Positions 5,955 through 13,579 are shown, counted from the first letter of the stretch. The stretch: DNA of 25,861 bases from CAZMJP01 sp964566895 (GCA_964566895.1 CAZMJP010000010.1:1-25861), one strand, 5' to 3'. A program made the numbers and translations. Notes: generated by a model from the letters alone, not told the origin.

Positions 5955-6224
5955 TTATTCTTCTTTACCGGCGGAAAAGGCGCCGGCTAAAAGAAAGATC
6001 GCCCCTAACACTCCTATAACAGCCGCGACGTATAGTTCCTGAACGGTCAGAGCTCGGGCAGAAAAAGCATATTCTTCGGCCGGTTCTTTGGGAAGATTAA
6101 AGTAGTTGAAAATCCCGACACTACTTATAACGATGGCAATAGCCAAAAGTAGCGCTCCCAGCCAGATCAATTGACGTTTTATCCCTCCCGCCTTTATGTA
6201 AAGCTTAAATCCTTTCATAAGCAT
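5955..6224 (-). CDS. Small two-helix membrane protein, unknown
   Basis: This 89-residue protein has two predicted membrane helices (about residues 18-40 and 65-85). The polar loop between them contains FNLPKEPAEEYAFSARALTVQELY, and the protein ends in a short charged tail (GKEE). I do not recognise the family. Two nearby ATG codons (6224 and 6218) are possible starts. It begins 9 bp after the M23 peptidase stop, so it is probably co-transcribed. A TATAGT element (6238-6233) 8 nt upstream of the first ATG could also give a leaderless transcript of its own, although no good -35 accompanies it. A role linked to the neighbouring peptidoglycan hydrolase is only a guess from position. Confidence 0.75.
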   Translation of the reverse strand: MLMKGFKLYIKAGGIKRQLIWLGALLLAIAIVISSVGIFNYFNLPKEPAEEYAFSARALTVQELYVAAVIGVLGAIFLLAGAFSAGKEE

Positions 6225-6233
6225 ATTTTTATA

Positions 6234-7469
6234 CTATAGTAAATAATCTTCAGGATTGACCGGAATACCGTTTAATCTCACCTCAAAATGTAAATGCGAC
6301 CCGGTGGAAAAACTTCCCGCTCCAGCCGTACCCGGCAATCCCCCACTCCGACCAATTATACTACCTCTTTTAATATATTCGCCTTCGTCAACTAAAATCT
6401 CGCTTAAATGCCCATAAACAGTAGAAAAATCGTCATTATGGACAATCATCACATAACTATAGCCCATTCCGCCATGCTTGGCCCTAGCCACGTAACCGGA
6501 AGCAGCAGCCCTGACGGCTGTCCCTTGCTTAGCTCGTAAATCAAGACCGGAATGTTCCCCCAACCATTCCCGATAAGGGTAGTCTGAATCGTGAAAACGA
6601 CACGTCATTCCCTCAAGTGGGACTGGCCAAGAGAAAACAATAATACCCTCGGCTTCCATCAGTTCCGCTTTTCTTAGTTTTTCTTCGGCTATTTTTTGTC
6701 TGGCTTCTTTTTCTAATTCAGCAATTTCGTTTTGAATTTTTTGACTTTCAGTAATAGCTTCAGCCAGTAAGCTTTGAAATTTCCATTCCGCGCCGACCGT
6801 CTCATCTAAAATACTCTGGGTGGCTTGCTCTTCTGCGCTGTGTTTTGCTTTCTTATTCTGAAGTTCCGATTTCAAATCAATCAACTCTTCCAATTTAGTC
6901 CGCAAATCTTTTTCTTGTATTTCCAAACCCTCTTTGATAAGACCAATCCTTTCCAACGAGAGAGCTAATTCTGATTGAAGTGAGTTTAGATAACGTAAAT
7001 GATTTAAGACTCCGGATATAGAAGCGTTAAGGAAAATAATCTCCAGAAAGTTTTTTTTGTCGTAAGAGTTAACTATTTGTAAAAGTCCTTTTAAATCCTG
7101 TTTTAGATTTTCGACCTCTTGCTGTTTTTTTAAGATTTGGAACTGGAGACTCTCAATTGATAAATTTGTTTTCTCAATTTTGCCTTCCTGTTGTTCTATC
7201 TCTATTTCTCTTTGAGCAATTTGATTTTTTAGAATATACAATTGATTTTTTAGATTTACCGCCTCTCCTCTTTTGCTTTCTATTTTATCTTGATAAATCT
7301 TTTTTTGCTCTTCTAACTCTTCAATTTTTTTTTGTTGTTCGTCAATTTGTTCCTGAATTTTATTAATCTCATCAGACTCAATAGATAAATCAAGAGCAAA
7401 AACGCGACTGGCCGTCAATAGAAATACGGAGATAAGCGCTATAATAACGTATTTTTGGAAATTTCGCAT
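6234..7469 (-). CDS. EnvC-like murein hydrolase activator / M23 peptidase
   Basis: This is a 411-residue secreted protein with an N-terminal signal or anchor helix (about residues 7-25). A long coiled coil follows (about 30-270, rich in E/K/Q heptads), and a C-terminal LytM/M23 domain occupies 280-411. The zinc and catalytic residues of an active peptidase are present: H306 and D310 in EHSGLDLRA, H354 in VYGHLS, and H392 and H394 in SHLHFEVRLNG. The protein is therefore likely to cut peptide crosslinks in peptidoglycan itself, unlike E. coli EnvC, whose LytM domain is degenerate and only activates amidases. The coiled-coil-plus-LytM layout is that of EnvC-family division hydrolases coupled to FtsEX, none of which are visible here. 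It starts 4 bp after gltX in the same operon. Confidence 0.92.
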   Translation of the reverse strand: MRNFQKYVIIALISVFLLTASRVFALDLSIESDEINKIQEQIDEQQKKIEELEEQKKIYQDKIESKRGEAVNLKNQLYILKNQIAQREIEIEQQEGKIEKTNLSIESLQFQILKKQQEVENLKQDLKGLLQIVNSYDKKNFLEIIFLNASISGVLNHLRYLNSLQSELALSLERIGLIKEGLEIQEKDLRTKLEELIDLKSELQNKKAKHSAEEQATQSILDETVGAEWKFQSLLAEAITESQKIQNEIAELEKEARQKIAEEKLRKAELMEAEGIIVFSWPVPLEGMTCRFHDSDYPYREWLGEHSGLDLRAKQGTAVRAAASGYVARAKHGGMGYSYVMIVHNDDFSTVYGHLSEILVDEGEYIKRGSIIGRSGGLPGTAGAGSFSTGSHLHFEVRLNGIPVNPEDYLL

Positions 7470-7473
7470 ACCT

Positions 7474-8943
7474 TTAATTGTTCTCCAGTTTTTTTATTGC
7501 CTGGTTAATTCTATCTAAGACCTTTTTTTTGCCTAAAATTTCAGCTATTTCAGCCGGCGGAGGCGAGGCTTGGCGGCCGGTTAGGGCTACTCGCAGGGGC
7601 CAAAATATTTCCCCTGCCCCTTGTTTTTGAGCCAGTTGCATCAGGATTTTGGTGATTTTTTTTATTTTAAAATCTGGACTTCTGATTTCACCCAGCAAAT
7701 CTTTAATTCGCTTCAAATTATTTTTAATCTGTTCTTTGGTAGTTTTTCCCCATAAAAGTTCCTTTGGGTTATAATCAGGTTGATTAATGAAGAAAAATTC
7801 AGTTAACTCACTTATTTCGTCTAATCTTCTGAGTCGCTCCTGCGCCAAGGCGATAATTTTTTGAATCCACTCACAATCAACAACTTCTCCTGTTTTTTGG
7901 ATTTTAAATTTTAGTTGCTCTAAGGATTTTATTGAGCCGTGGCAAACCAAATATGGAAGACACTTTTTTGTTAGGTTGGCTATTGCCATCTGCCGCAGGT
8001 AATATCCATTTAACCAATCCAGTTTTTTTCGATCAAAAATAGCTCCGGTTTTTTGAATTTTTTCTAAAGAAAACCTTTTCGTCAATTCTTTTAAGCTGAA
8101 TATTTCTTGGTCAGTCCCCGGATTCCAGCCTAAAAGAACGATAAAATTCAATAGGGCCTCGGGAAGATACCCTTTTGATAGATATTCCTCAACCGCTACA
8201 TCACCCTGACGTTTAGATAATTTTGAGCGGTCGTGGTTAAGAAGCAATGGTAAATGAGCAAACTCTGGCGGTTGCCAGCCAAAAGCTTGATAGATCAATA
8301 AATGTTTGGGGACGCTCGGCAACCACTCTTCTCCCCTGATGATATGAGTGATTTTCATTGAATGGTCATCAACTACATTGGCTAAGTGATAAGTAGGCCA
8401 ACCGTCGGATTTTAATAAAATTTGGTCATCAATGTTCTTCAGATCAAATTTAACTTGTCCGTGAATCAAATCTTTAAAACTAATACTCCCCCACTCCGGG
8501 ACTTTCAGCCTTATCACATAGGGTCGTCCTGAGCGAAGTTGAAGATTTACCTCTTTTTTATTTAGTTTTCTACATGTTCTATCATAGCAAGGCGGCATTT
8601 TCTGTTCTATTTGTTTTTGCTTCATTTTTTTTAATTTTTCCTCAGGACAAAAACAATAATAGGCCTTGTCTTGACCGACTAACTTTTGAGCTAAGTCTCT
8701 ATAGGTTTTGATTCTTCGGGACTGAAAATAAGGACCTTCGTCCCAGCCCAAGCCGATGTTTTTTAAGGTTTGGATTAAATTTTCAGCCGCCCCTTTAATG
8801 AAACGTTGACGGTCAGTATCTTCAATGCGTAAAATTATTTTCCCTTTGTTCTTTTTGGCAAATAACCAATTATAGAAATAAGTCCGCAGACCGCCGATAT
8901 GCAAAAATCCTGTTGGAGATGGCGCAAATCTTACCCGTATCAT
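7474..8943 (-). CDS. gltX: Glutamyl-tRNA synthetase
   Basis: This 489-residue class I aminoacyl-tRNA synthetase charges tRNA-Glu with glutamate. The class I signatures are clear: the HIGH-type motif in FAPSPTGFLHIGGLRT (HIGG at 15-18) and the KMSKS-type motif KLSKRQG at 241-247. A putative zinc site is formed by C97, C99, C119 and C124 (YYCFCPEE ... PPCYDRTC). The anticodon-binding helical region makes up the C-terminal part and ends in KKLENN. Size is normal. Whether it also charges tRNA-Gln (non-discriminating) cannot be told from this window; no gatCAB or glnS is seen. It lies within the thpR-to-5706 operon, 27 bp after the GT2 gene. Confidence 0.97.
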   Translation of the reverse strand: MIRVRFAPSPTGFLHIGGLRTYFYNWLFAKKNKGKIILRIEDTDRQRFIKGAAENLIQTLKNIGLGWDEGPYFQSRRIKTYRDLAQKLVGQDKAYYCFCPEEKLKKMKQKQIEQKMPPCYDRTCRKLNKKEVNLQLRSGRPYVIRLKVPEWGSISFKDLIHGQVKFDLKNIDDQILLKSDGWPTYHLANVVDDHSMKITHIIRGEEWLPSVPKHLLIYQAFGWQPPEFAHLPLLLNHDRSKLSKRQGDVAVEEYLSKGYLPEALLNFIVLLGWNPGTDQEIFSLKELTKRFSLEKIQKTGAIFDRKKLDWLNGYYLRQMAIANLTKKCLPYLVCHGSIKSLEQLKFKIQKTGEVVDCEWIQKIIALAQERLRRLDEISELTEFFFINQPDYNPKELLWGKTTKEQIKNNLKRIKDLLGEIRSPDFKIKKITKILMQLAQKQGAGEIFWPLRVALTGRQASPPPAEIAEILGKKKVLDRINQAIKKLENN

Positions 8944-8970
8944 AATTAAAGGTTTATAATTTAATTAGGT

Positions 8971-9837
8971 TTATTTGGTGCTTTCCACTCTTTGCCAAAT
9001 GTCGTTGAATCCCTTATTTTTAATTTTTATATTCCAAAAAATCATTAACCAAAGATATATTCTGGCTGAATATAATAGGAATGTCCAAAAAAACTCCTTG
9101 ACTGTTTTGGGATATGTGAAAAACAGTATTAATCCGTCTTTTATTTCCTGTCTGAAAGTCCTCGTTTTTTTGGGATTTGTTTCGGATTTTTGCACGTAGC
9201 CGCCAGTAGAACGGATCTTTTGTTTTAGCCAATCTCTGAAGTTATCCGGATATTTAACATAAACTTCTGCCTCGGGAGCATAAACTACCTGATAATTATT
9301 TCCTCTGATGATACTGGTGATTATGCCATCTTCCGCAAAGGTTTTCTCCGGTATATTTCTGACAATGTTACGAAAGGCGTATAAATATCCCGAGCAAGGA
9401 AAATAATTGTCTTTTAGGCGCCACTGATGAGCGGCGGCGGTCAAAAAATGAGACCAATAGCCAAACATTGTTTCCCGTGAATTAACACTGACCGGTCGGC
9501 CGCTGACAGCGCCAACATTTAAATCTTTAAATGGCCGAAGAAGGTGTCTCAAACTATTTTGTCCAATTAAAACATCTCCGTCAGTCAGAACTAAAATTTC
9601 GCCCTCAGCCTGTTTAAAAGCCAGGTTAAGAGCGGCCGGTTTCCCTTGTCTTTTGTCTTTTAAGTACCGGACAGCGGTATACTTCTTGGAGAAATTTCGG
9701 GCAATATTCTCTGTTTCTCGACCAGGTCCGACGACTAAAACCTCGAAGTCATCTTTAAGGTTTTGTCTTAGAACGGATTGAATCGCTTTGGGCAGAGTTT
9801 TTGGTTCTTTGAGAGTGGTAATAATAACGGAAAACAT
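8971..9837 (-). CDS. Family 2 glycosyltransferase, membrane-associated
   Basis: This 288-residue GT-A fold glycosyltransferase opens with MFSVIITTLKEPKTLPKAIQSVL, the usual nucleotide-sugar binding start. The metal-binding DxD is in VLTDGDVLIG (about residue 87), the catalytic-type ED is in TFAEDGIITS (about 167-172), and KIRSTGGYVQ stands in the Q/RxxRW position of processive-like GT2 enzymes. A hydrophobic C-terminal segment (about 245-268) probably anchors it in the membrane. The set of motifs resembles the core of hyaluronan- or cellulose-synthase-like enzymes, without their multiple helices. Donor and acceptor are unknown; a role in surface polysaccharide or glycolipid synthesis is likely. 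It sits between an unknown helical protein and gltX in the operon. Confidence 0.88.
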   Translation of the reverse strand: MFSVIITTLKEPKTLPKAIQSVLRQNLKDDFEVLVVGPGRETENIARNFSKKYTAVRYLKDKRQGKPAALNLAFKQAEGEILVLTDGDVLIGQNSLRHLLRPFKDLNVGAVSGRPVSVNSRETMFGYWSHFLTAAAHQWRLKDNYFPCSGYLYAFRNIVRNIPEKTFAEDGIITSIIRGNNYQVVYAPEAEVYVKYPDNFRDWLKQKIRSTGGYVQKSETNPKKTRTFRQEIKDGLILFFTYPKTVKEFFWTFLLYSARIYLWLMIFWNIKIKNKGFNDIWQRVESTK

Positions 9838-9858
9838 AAAAATCTTAAAACGTTGATA

Positions 9859-10293
9859 TTAGAGCGCGTTTCCTTCCGCTTCTTTTATTTCTTCCATATT
9901 TTTTTCCACTTCTTTACCGTTTATCTTAATACCTTTTTTTCTTAATTCAACTACCTTTTGCCCTAAGACTTGATGCGGTTCTTGACCAGTAATTACCGCC
10001 TTAGTCACCTCTTTGGCAACTAATTTGATATATTCTTTTTCTAAGTTTTCAGGCAAAGCGCCTTGTTCTTGATACAATATTTCCAAAGCCACTCTTAAAA
10101 TGTCCGAATCCTCGATTAAAGTGTTGCTTTTCTCTTTTGCGTCTAAAACCGACTTTTCCAGACGCTTTCTGATGCTGTCGTCTATTTTAAGGTCCTGTTG
10201 GATAATTAAGCGATTTATTTTTTGAGCCTCATTCACGATGGTTTGCTGAATGACGTTTTCCGGCTCTCTTTTTTCAAACTCAAATTTGGTCAT
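9859..10293 (-). CDS. Unknown helical protein, coupled to thpR
   Basis: I do not recognise this 144-residue protein. It is predicted almost entirely helical and highly charged, with many E and K, no cysteine, and no signal or membrane segment. The C-terminal part contains KEVTKAVITGQEPHQVLGQKVVELRKKGIKINGKEVEKN. The start is well defined: the ATG overlaps the thpR stop as ATGA, so translation is probably coupled to thpR. Context (thpR upstream, glycosyltransferase and gltX downstream) does not point to a specific role. Confidence 0.75.
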   Translation of the reverse strand: MTKFEFEKREPENVIQQTIVNEAQKINRLIIQQDLKIDDSIRKRLEKSVLDAKEKSNTLIEDSDILRVALEILYQEQGALPENLEKEYIKLVAKEVTKAVITGQEPHQVLGQKVVELRKKGIKINGKEVEKNMEEIKEAEGNAL

Positions 10294-10841
10294 AGGAAAA
10301 ATTTTTTAATTATGGTGTAAATTGGACCTTCCCGTCGGAGTTCGCTTTTCATTAAATCCACTGAATCAACCTGAAATTTCAATTTATTTGCTGTTTGGAA
10401 TTCAGCTAAAGACGTTTGGACTGGAATCCTAAAACGGGCAAAGGTGATATGCGTTTGCCAAGGCCGGTCGTCGGTTTTTATGCCGATTTTTTCTAATTCT
10501 TCTCCGATTGATTTTTGCAGATTCATTAGAGAGTTCCCGTCTGTTTGGCGACACTTGATAAACAAAACGCGCGGACGGCTTTTATTGGGGAAAGCCCCAA
10601 GTTCTTCAATCTCCAAAGAAAATACGTTTGCGTTTTTAATTTCTTCATCTAAAATTCGCTGAATCGCTATTATTTTTTTTTCGTCCAAATAGCCTAAAAA
10701 ATGCAGAGTCAAATGAAAATTTTCCGGTCTCACCCATTTTATATCGCCATTTAAAGCATTTTTTATTTTATTGATTTGGTTGTCCAGTTCTTTTTTGATT
10801 GTCGCCGGCAAATTAACGGCGATAAAAGCGCGGGTTTTCAT
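10290..10841 (-). CDS. thpR: RNA 2',3'-cyclic phosphodiesterase (2H family)
   Basis: This 183-residue protein belongs to the 2H phosphoesterases formerly called 2'-5' RNA ligases. It opens 2',3'-cyclic phosphate ends of RNA and can join 2'-5' linked tRNA halves in vitro. Both catalytic HxTx motifs are intact: HLTL at residues 43-46, followed by HFLG, and HITF at 131-134, followed by ARF. The N-terminal RAFIAVNLP is typical of the family, and size is normal. It heads the minus-strand operon that runs to 5706. A consensus extended -10 lies only 7 nt upstream of the ATG, so the mRNA is probably leaderless. The gene is divergent from the radical SAM gene. Confidence 0.94.
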   Translation of the reverse strand: MKTRAFIAVNLPATIKKELDNQINKIKNALNGDIKWVRPENFHLTLHFLGYLDEKKIIAIQRILDEEIKNANVFSLEIEELGAFPNKSRPRVLFIKCRQTDGNSLMNLQKSIGEELEKIGIKTDDRPWQTHITFARFRIPVQTSLAEFQTANKLKFQVDSVDLMKSELRREGPIYTIIKKFFL

Positions 10842-10848
10842 ACTTTTT

Positions 10849-10857
10849 ATTATAACA
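10849..10857 (-). promoter_or_regulatory. Extended -10 promoter giving a leaderless thpR operon mRNA
   Basis: On the minus strand TGT-TATAAT occupies 10857-10849, and only 7 nt separate the hexamer from the thpR ATG (10841). The -35 region is weak, as tolerated with an extended -10. The expected start of transcription falls on or next to the A of the ATG. Confidence 0.65.
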
Positions 10858-10914
10858 GAATTCCGATAAAAATAAAGGTAAGACGGCGTTGTCAGTTTAT
10901 TTAGAAATCCCGTT

Positions 10915-10943
10915 TTGACAGGGCGCCCCTTTTGGGGTAAAAT
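10915..10943 (+). promoter_or_regulatory. Promoter of the radical SAM gene (leaderless)
   Basis: TTGACA (10915-10920) and TAAAAT (10938-10943) have ideal 17-bp spacing. The GC-rich spacer holds a small inverted repeat (GCCCC/GGGG). The ATG at 10952 lies 8 nt beyond the -10, so the transcript probably begins at or within 2 nt of the start codon. Confidence 0.75.
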
Positions 10944-10951
10944 GATTGTAT

Positions 10952-11959
10952 ATGCGAGAAGCGATTCTTTATAAAGAATTAGGAGATAAAACCGTCCAGT
11001 GTCGGGTTTGCAATCATTATTGCGTCATTCCTTCACAAAAAAGGGGTAAATGCGGTGTGCGGGAAAACCAAAAAGGCAAATTAGTCAGTTTGGTCTACGG
11101 TGAAGCTATTGCCTGCAATGTTGACCCAGTTGAGAAAAAACCCTTGTTTCATTTTATGCCGGGGACTTATTCTCTATCGGTAGCTACCGTTGGTTGCAAT
11201 TTTGCTTGTCAAAATTGTCAAAATTACGATATTTCCCAGGGACCGAAGCAGAACAAAATGATTTCCGGCCAGGACTTATCCCCTGAAAAAATCGTTGAAC
11301 TGGCGTTGAAATACAAAACCCCGAGCATCTCTTATACCTATACTGAACCGACAATATTTATTGAATACGCGCTGGAGACAATGAAATTGGCTAAAAAACA
11401 AGGACTGAAGAATAGCTGGGTAACCAATGGTTATTTAACTCCTCAAGCATTAGAGGTTATTGCTCCTTATTTGGATGCCGCCAATGTGGATTTGAAGTTT
11501 TTTCAAAACGATTTATATCAAGAGATCTGCGGCGCTAAATTAGAGCCGATTTTGAATACTTTGAAATTAATGAAAAAATTGAAAATCTGGCTGGAAATTA
11601 CCACCCTGTTGATTCCCGACTATACCAACGCCGGCAGCCAAGTTAAAGAAATTGCCCAGTTCATTTTTAAACAACTGGGGCCCGAGACCCCTTGGCATAT
11701 CTCCCGATTTTACCCCTGCTATAAAATGACGGATGTATCCCCCACCCCGCTAGATTTTATTCATCAGGCCGTGGAAATCGGCAAAAAAACAGGGTTAAAA
11801 TACGTTTATGCCGGCAATTTGCCCGGCGACAAAGGCGAAAATACTTATTGTCCCCAATGTCAAAACTTGGTTATTGAACGAGTTGGCTATGAAATTAAAA
11901 GACTCGACCACCGAGGCAAATGTCCCAAATGCGGAGAGAAAATCGATTTAATTTTATGA
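10952..11959 (+). CDS. AmmeMemoRadiSam system radical SAM enzyme (AmrS-like)
   Basis: This is a 335-residue radical SAM protein. The 4Fe-4S cluster motif is CNFACQNC (C82, C86, C89) in SVATVGCNFACQNCQNYDISQ. Upstream, CRVCNHYCVIP and GKCGVREN are conserved features of the AmmeMemoRadiSam (TIGR04337-type) radical SAM family. A C-terminal zinc ribbon-like part has CPQC and CPKC pairs. This family is normally found with an AMMECR1-domain protein and a MEMO1-like dioxygenase; neither is in this window. Substrate is unknown; pyruvate-formate-lyase-activase annotations of this family are misleading. I chose ATG 10952 over the upstream TTG at 10946, because the promoter geometry places transcription start at the ATG. 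The stop is TGA. Confidence 0.92.
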   Translation: MREAILYKELGDKTVQCRVCNHYCVIPSQKRGKCGVRENQKGKLVSLVYGEAIACNVDPVEKKPLFHFMPGTYSLSVATVGCNFACQNCQNYDISQGPKQNKMISGQDLSPEKIVELALKYKTPSISYTYTEPTIFIEYALETMKLAKKQGLKNSWVTNGYLTPQALEVIAPYLDAANVDLKFFQNDLYQEICGAKLEPILNTLKLMKKLKIWLEITTLLIPDYTNAGSQVKEIAQFIFKQLGPETPWHISRFYPCYKMTDVSPTPLDFIHQAVEIGKKTGLKYVYAGNLPGDKGENTYCPQCQNLVIERVGYEIKRLDHRGKCPKCGEKIDLIL

Positions 11960-12178
11960 ATTAGAGATCAAAGTCTTTGAGTTTCTGGCGAGATTTCATA
12001 ATAAAAAGGTCAAGTATATTATCGATTAATTTACGGAAACAAAAGTTTCCTGTCCCGAACCACAAATCCTGTCGGATTCGGCCACAAGACAAGCAGTGGC
12101 TTTAAAAATGTTTATTAGTTAACTTCTTTCCCCGTAACATTTCGGCAAAGGAGAAATTGTATCGGGGACTCTAACGGG
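11960..12178 (+). other. Structured 5' region upstream of the flavoprotein gene
   Basis: This 219-bp gap holds several short inverted repeats: GGAAAC/GTTTCC (12035-12050), GCCAC/GTGGC (12081-12100) and CCCCG/CGGGG (12130-12167). AAAGGAG at 12147-12153 lies 25 nt from the ATG, too far to serve it, and inside the loop of the last stem. No convincing promoter or tRNA is seen. It may be an mRNA leader with regulatory structure, or only degenerate sequence. Confidence 0.3.
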
Positions 12179-13216
12179 ATGAATAATCAGAAAACAAAAA
12201 ATTTTTATAATGTTGTTATTGTCGGGGCGGGCATTGCTGGATTGGAATGCGCCGAAAAACTCGGCAATTCCGGTTTAAAAATTCTCTTAGTTGAAAGAAA
12301 TAAAAATGTCGGCGAAAAAGTTTGCGCGGGCGGAGTCAGCCTTAAAGATATGGGATATTTGCCTAAAGATGTCTTAAATTTTCCTTTTAAAAAAATATTA
12401 CTTCATTACAAAAATAAGACTGTCGCCTATCCTGAAAATGGAGAAGCTATTTCAACGATCAACAGAGAAAAACTATTAAAGGATAAATTTGAAAGATTAA
12501 AACAATTAAGTAATCTAGATATTTTAACAGCCGCCTCTGCTTTAAAGATGACTTCAAAAAATTCTTTAAAATTAAGCGATGGCAGAGAAATAAATTTTAA
12601 TTTTTTAGTTGGCGCGGATGGCTCGCTCTCAATTGTCAGAAAATATCTCAATCTGCCTTTAAATAAGATGGAGGTTATCTTTCAATACCTTGTTCCGAAA
12701 AAGTTTAAAAATTTTATCTTATATTTAGATTCAAAATTATTTGGGAGCGGCTATGTTTGGATTTTTCCCCACCAAAAATTCACTTCTATCGGCTGCGGCA
12801 GTGATTTAAGATTTATTAACCCTCAAAAATTAAAGAATAATTTTGATCTTTGGCTTAAAAAAAACAAAATAGATGTCTCAAACGCAAAATTAGAAAGTTC
12901 ACTCCTAAATTATGATTATCAGGGTTATAAATTTGACAATATTTTTCTTACCGGAGACGCCGCCGGTTTAGCTTCGGGGTTTACCGGGAAAGGTATCTAT
13001 TCCGCTTTTTTATCCGGAGAACAAGCCGCTAATGATATTCTCCGGAAAAGTAATCCTAATAATTCCTTCGACAAATGGTTGAGAAAAAAGAAAATGCAGG
13101 AAAAACTTATATTCTTTTTAAAAAATCCTGTTCTAAAGAAAATATTTTTTTCTCTTGCTATTAGGATTGTTTCTTATAATAAAATTCAGAAAAAAATCAC
13201 CAGCCTTATTAATTAG
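12179..13216 (+). CDS. Geranylgeranyl reductase-like FAD-dependent oxidoreductase
   Basis: This is a 345-residue flavoprotein. The FAD Rossmann motif GAGIAG is at residues 16-21, with E39 ending the second strand. The VCAGGVS segment has the Cys (C49) typical of the geranylgeranyl reductase family. YVWIFP matches the PxxYxWxFP family motif, and FLTGDAAGLASGFTGKGI (about 256-273) is the second FAD motif. Members reduce double bonds of prenyl chains, as in archaeal lipids, chlorophyll and menaquinone-type compounds, or hydroxylate aromatic substrates. The actual substrate here is unknown. The gene looks more AT-rich than gltX or the radical SAM gene, with many AAA/TTA/AAT codons, which may signal transfer. 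It is monocistronic and ends at the terminator 13249-13273. The start lacks an SD. Confidence 0.88.
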   Translation: MNNQKTKNFYNVVIVGAGIAGLECAEKLGNSGLKILLVERNKNVGEKVCAGGVSLKDMGYLPKDVLNFPFKKILLHYKNKTVAYPENGEAISTINREKLLKDKFERLKQLSNLDILTAASALKMTSKNSLKLSDGREINFNFLVGADGSLSIVRKYLNLPLNKMEVIFQYLVPKKFKNFILYLDSKLFGSGYVWIFPHQKFTSIGCGSDLRFINPQKLKNNFDLWLKKNKIDVSNAKLESSLLNYDYQGYKFDNIFLTGDAAGLASGFTGKGIYSAFLSGEQAANDILRKSNPNNSFDKWLRKKKMQEKLIFFLKNPVLKKIFFSLAIRIVSYNKIQKKITSLIN

Positions 13217-13248
13217 ACAGTAATTATCATCACTTAACTAAAAATTCA

Positions 13249-13273
13249 AAAGCCCGCTTTTCCCGCGGGCTTT
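13249..13273. terminator. Terminator (works on both strands)
   Basis: AAAGCCCGC (13249-13257) and GCGGGCTTT (13265-13273) form a 9-bp GC-rich stem with a 7-nt loop. T-rich sequence follows on both strands, so it ends the flavoprotein gene and could end the minus-strand remnant at 13291-13563. Confidence 0.85.
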
Positions 13274-13290
13274 CGCTTTACTTATTTGTT

Positions 13291-13563
13291 TTACTTATTT
13301 TCCCCCCCTTTGATAAAACGGTCCAGACAAAGATCCTTTTGGGGGAGACCAATAGCTTCCACTAAACTTTTTATGGTATTATATCTCAAGCTACCAATTC
13401 CTAAGAATTTTGTTCTCCCTTCTATTGAGGGTATTAGGGTAGCCAAGAGTTCTTTTTTTCGGGTTGTCTTTCCCCAAGGACAATGAGAAAGGAGCTCAGG
13501 GCTGGAAATCCTAAAGTGAATATTTTCCGGTTTAAAACCCGGGCTTATCAATTTTGGTACCAA
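13291..13563 (-). pseudogene. C-terminal remnant resembling amidophosphoribosyltransferase (PurF)
   Basis: The open frame has about 90 codons and contains no ATG. It opens with TTG directly after an in-frame TAG. The translation lines up by eye with the end of PurF, the first enzyme of purine synthesis: IHFRISSPELLSHCPWG corresponds to the family's 'VHVRISSPP...PCfyG', TTRKKELLAT to 'TPTREELIAA', and GSLRYNTIKSLVEAIGLPQKDLCLDRF to 'DSLgYLSleGLleAiGLPkedlCLACF'. The N-terminal nucleophile domain and the PRPP-binding loop are missing, and the upstream 80 bp carry no readable remainder. It is therefore probably a decayed gene end; a short functional protein cannot be excluded. It lies in the 430-bp gap between the flavoprotein gene and clpB, which otherwise holds only a terminator and the clpB promoter. 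The match is from memory of the family. Confidence 0.5.
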
Positions 13564-13579
13564 CTAGATAAAGGTCGGG

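Noticed and set aside
13286..13486. Plus-strand ORF of 66 codons in the gap before clpB
   Set aside because: No family pattern, whereas the opposite strand carries the PurF-like pattern; treated as its shadow.
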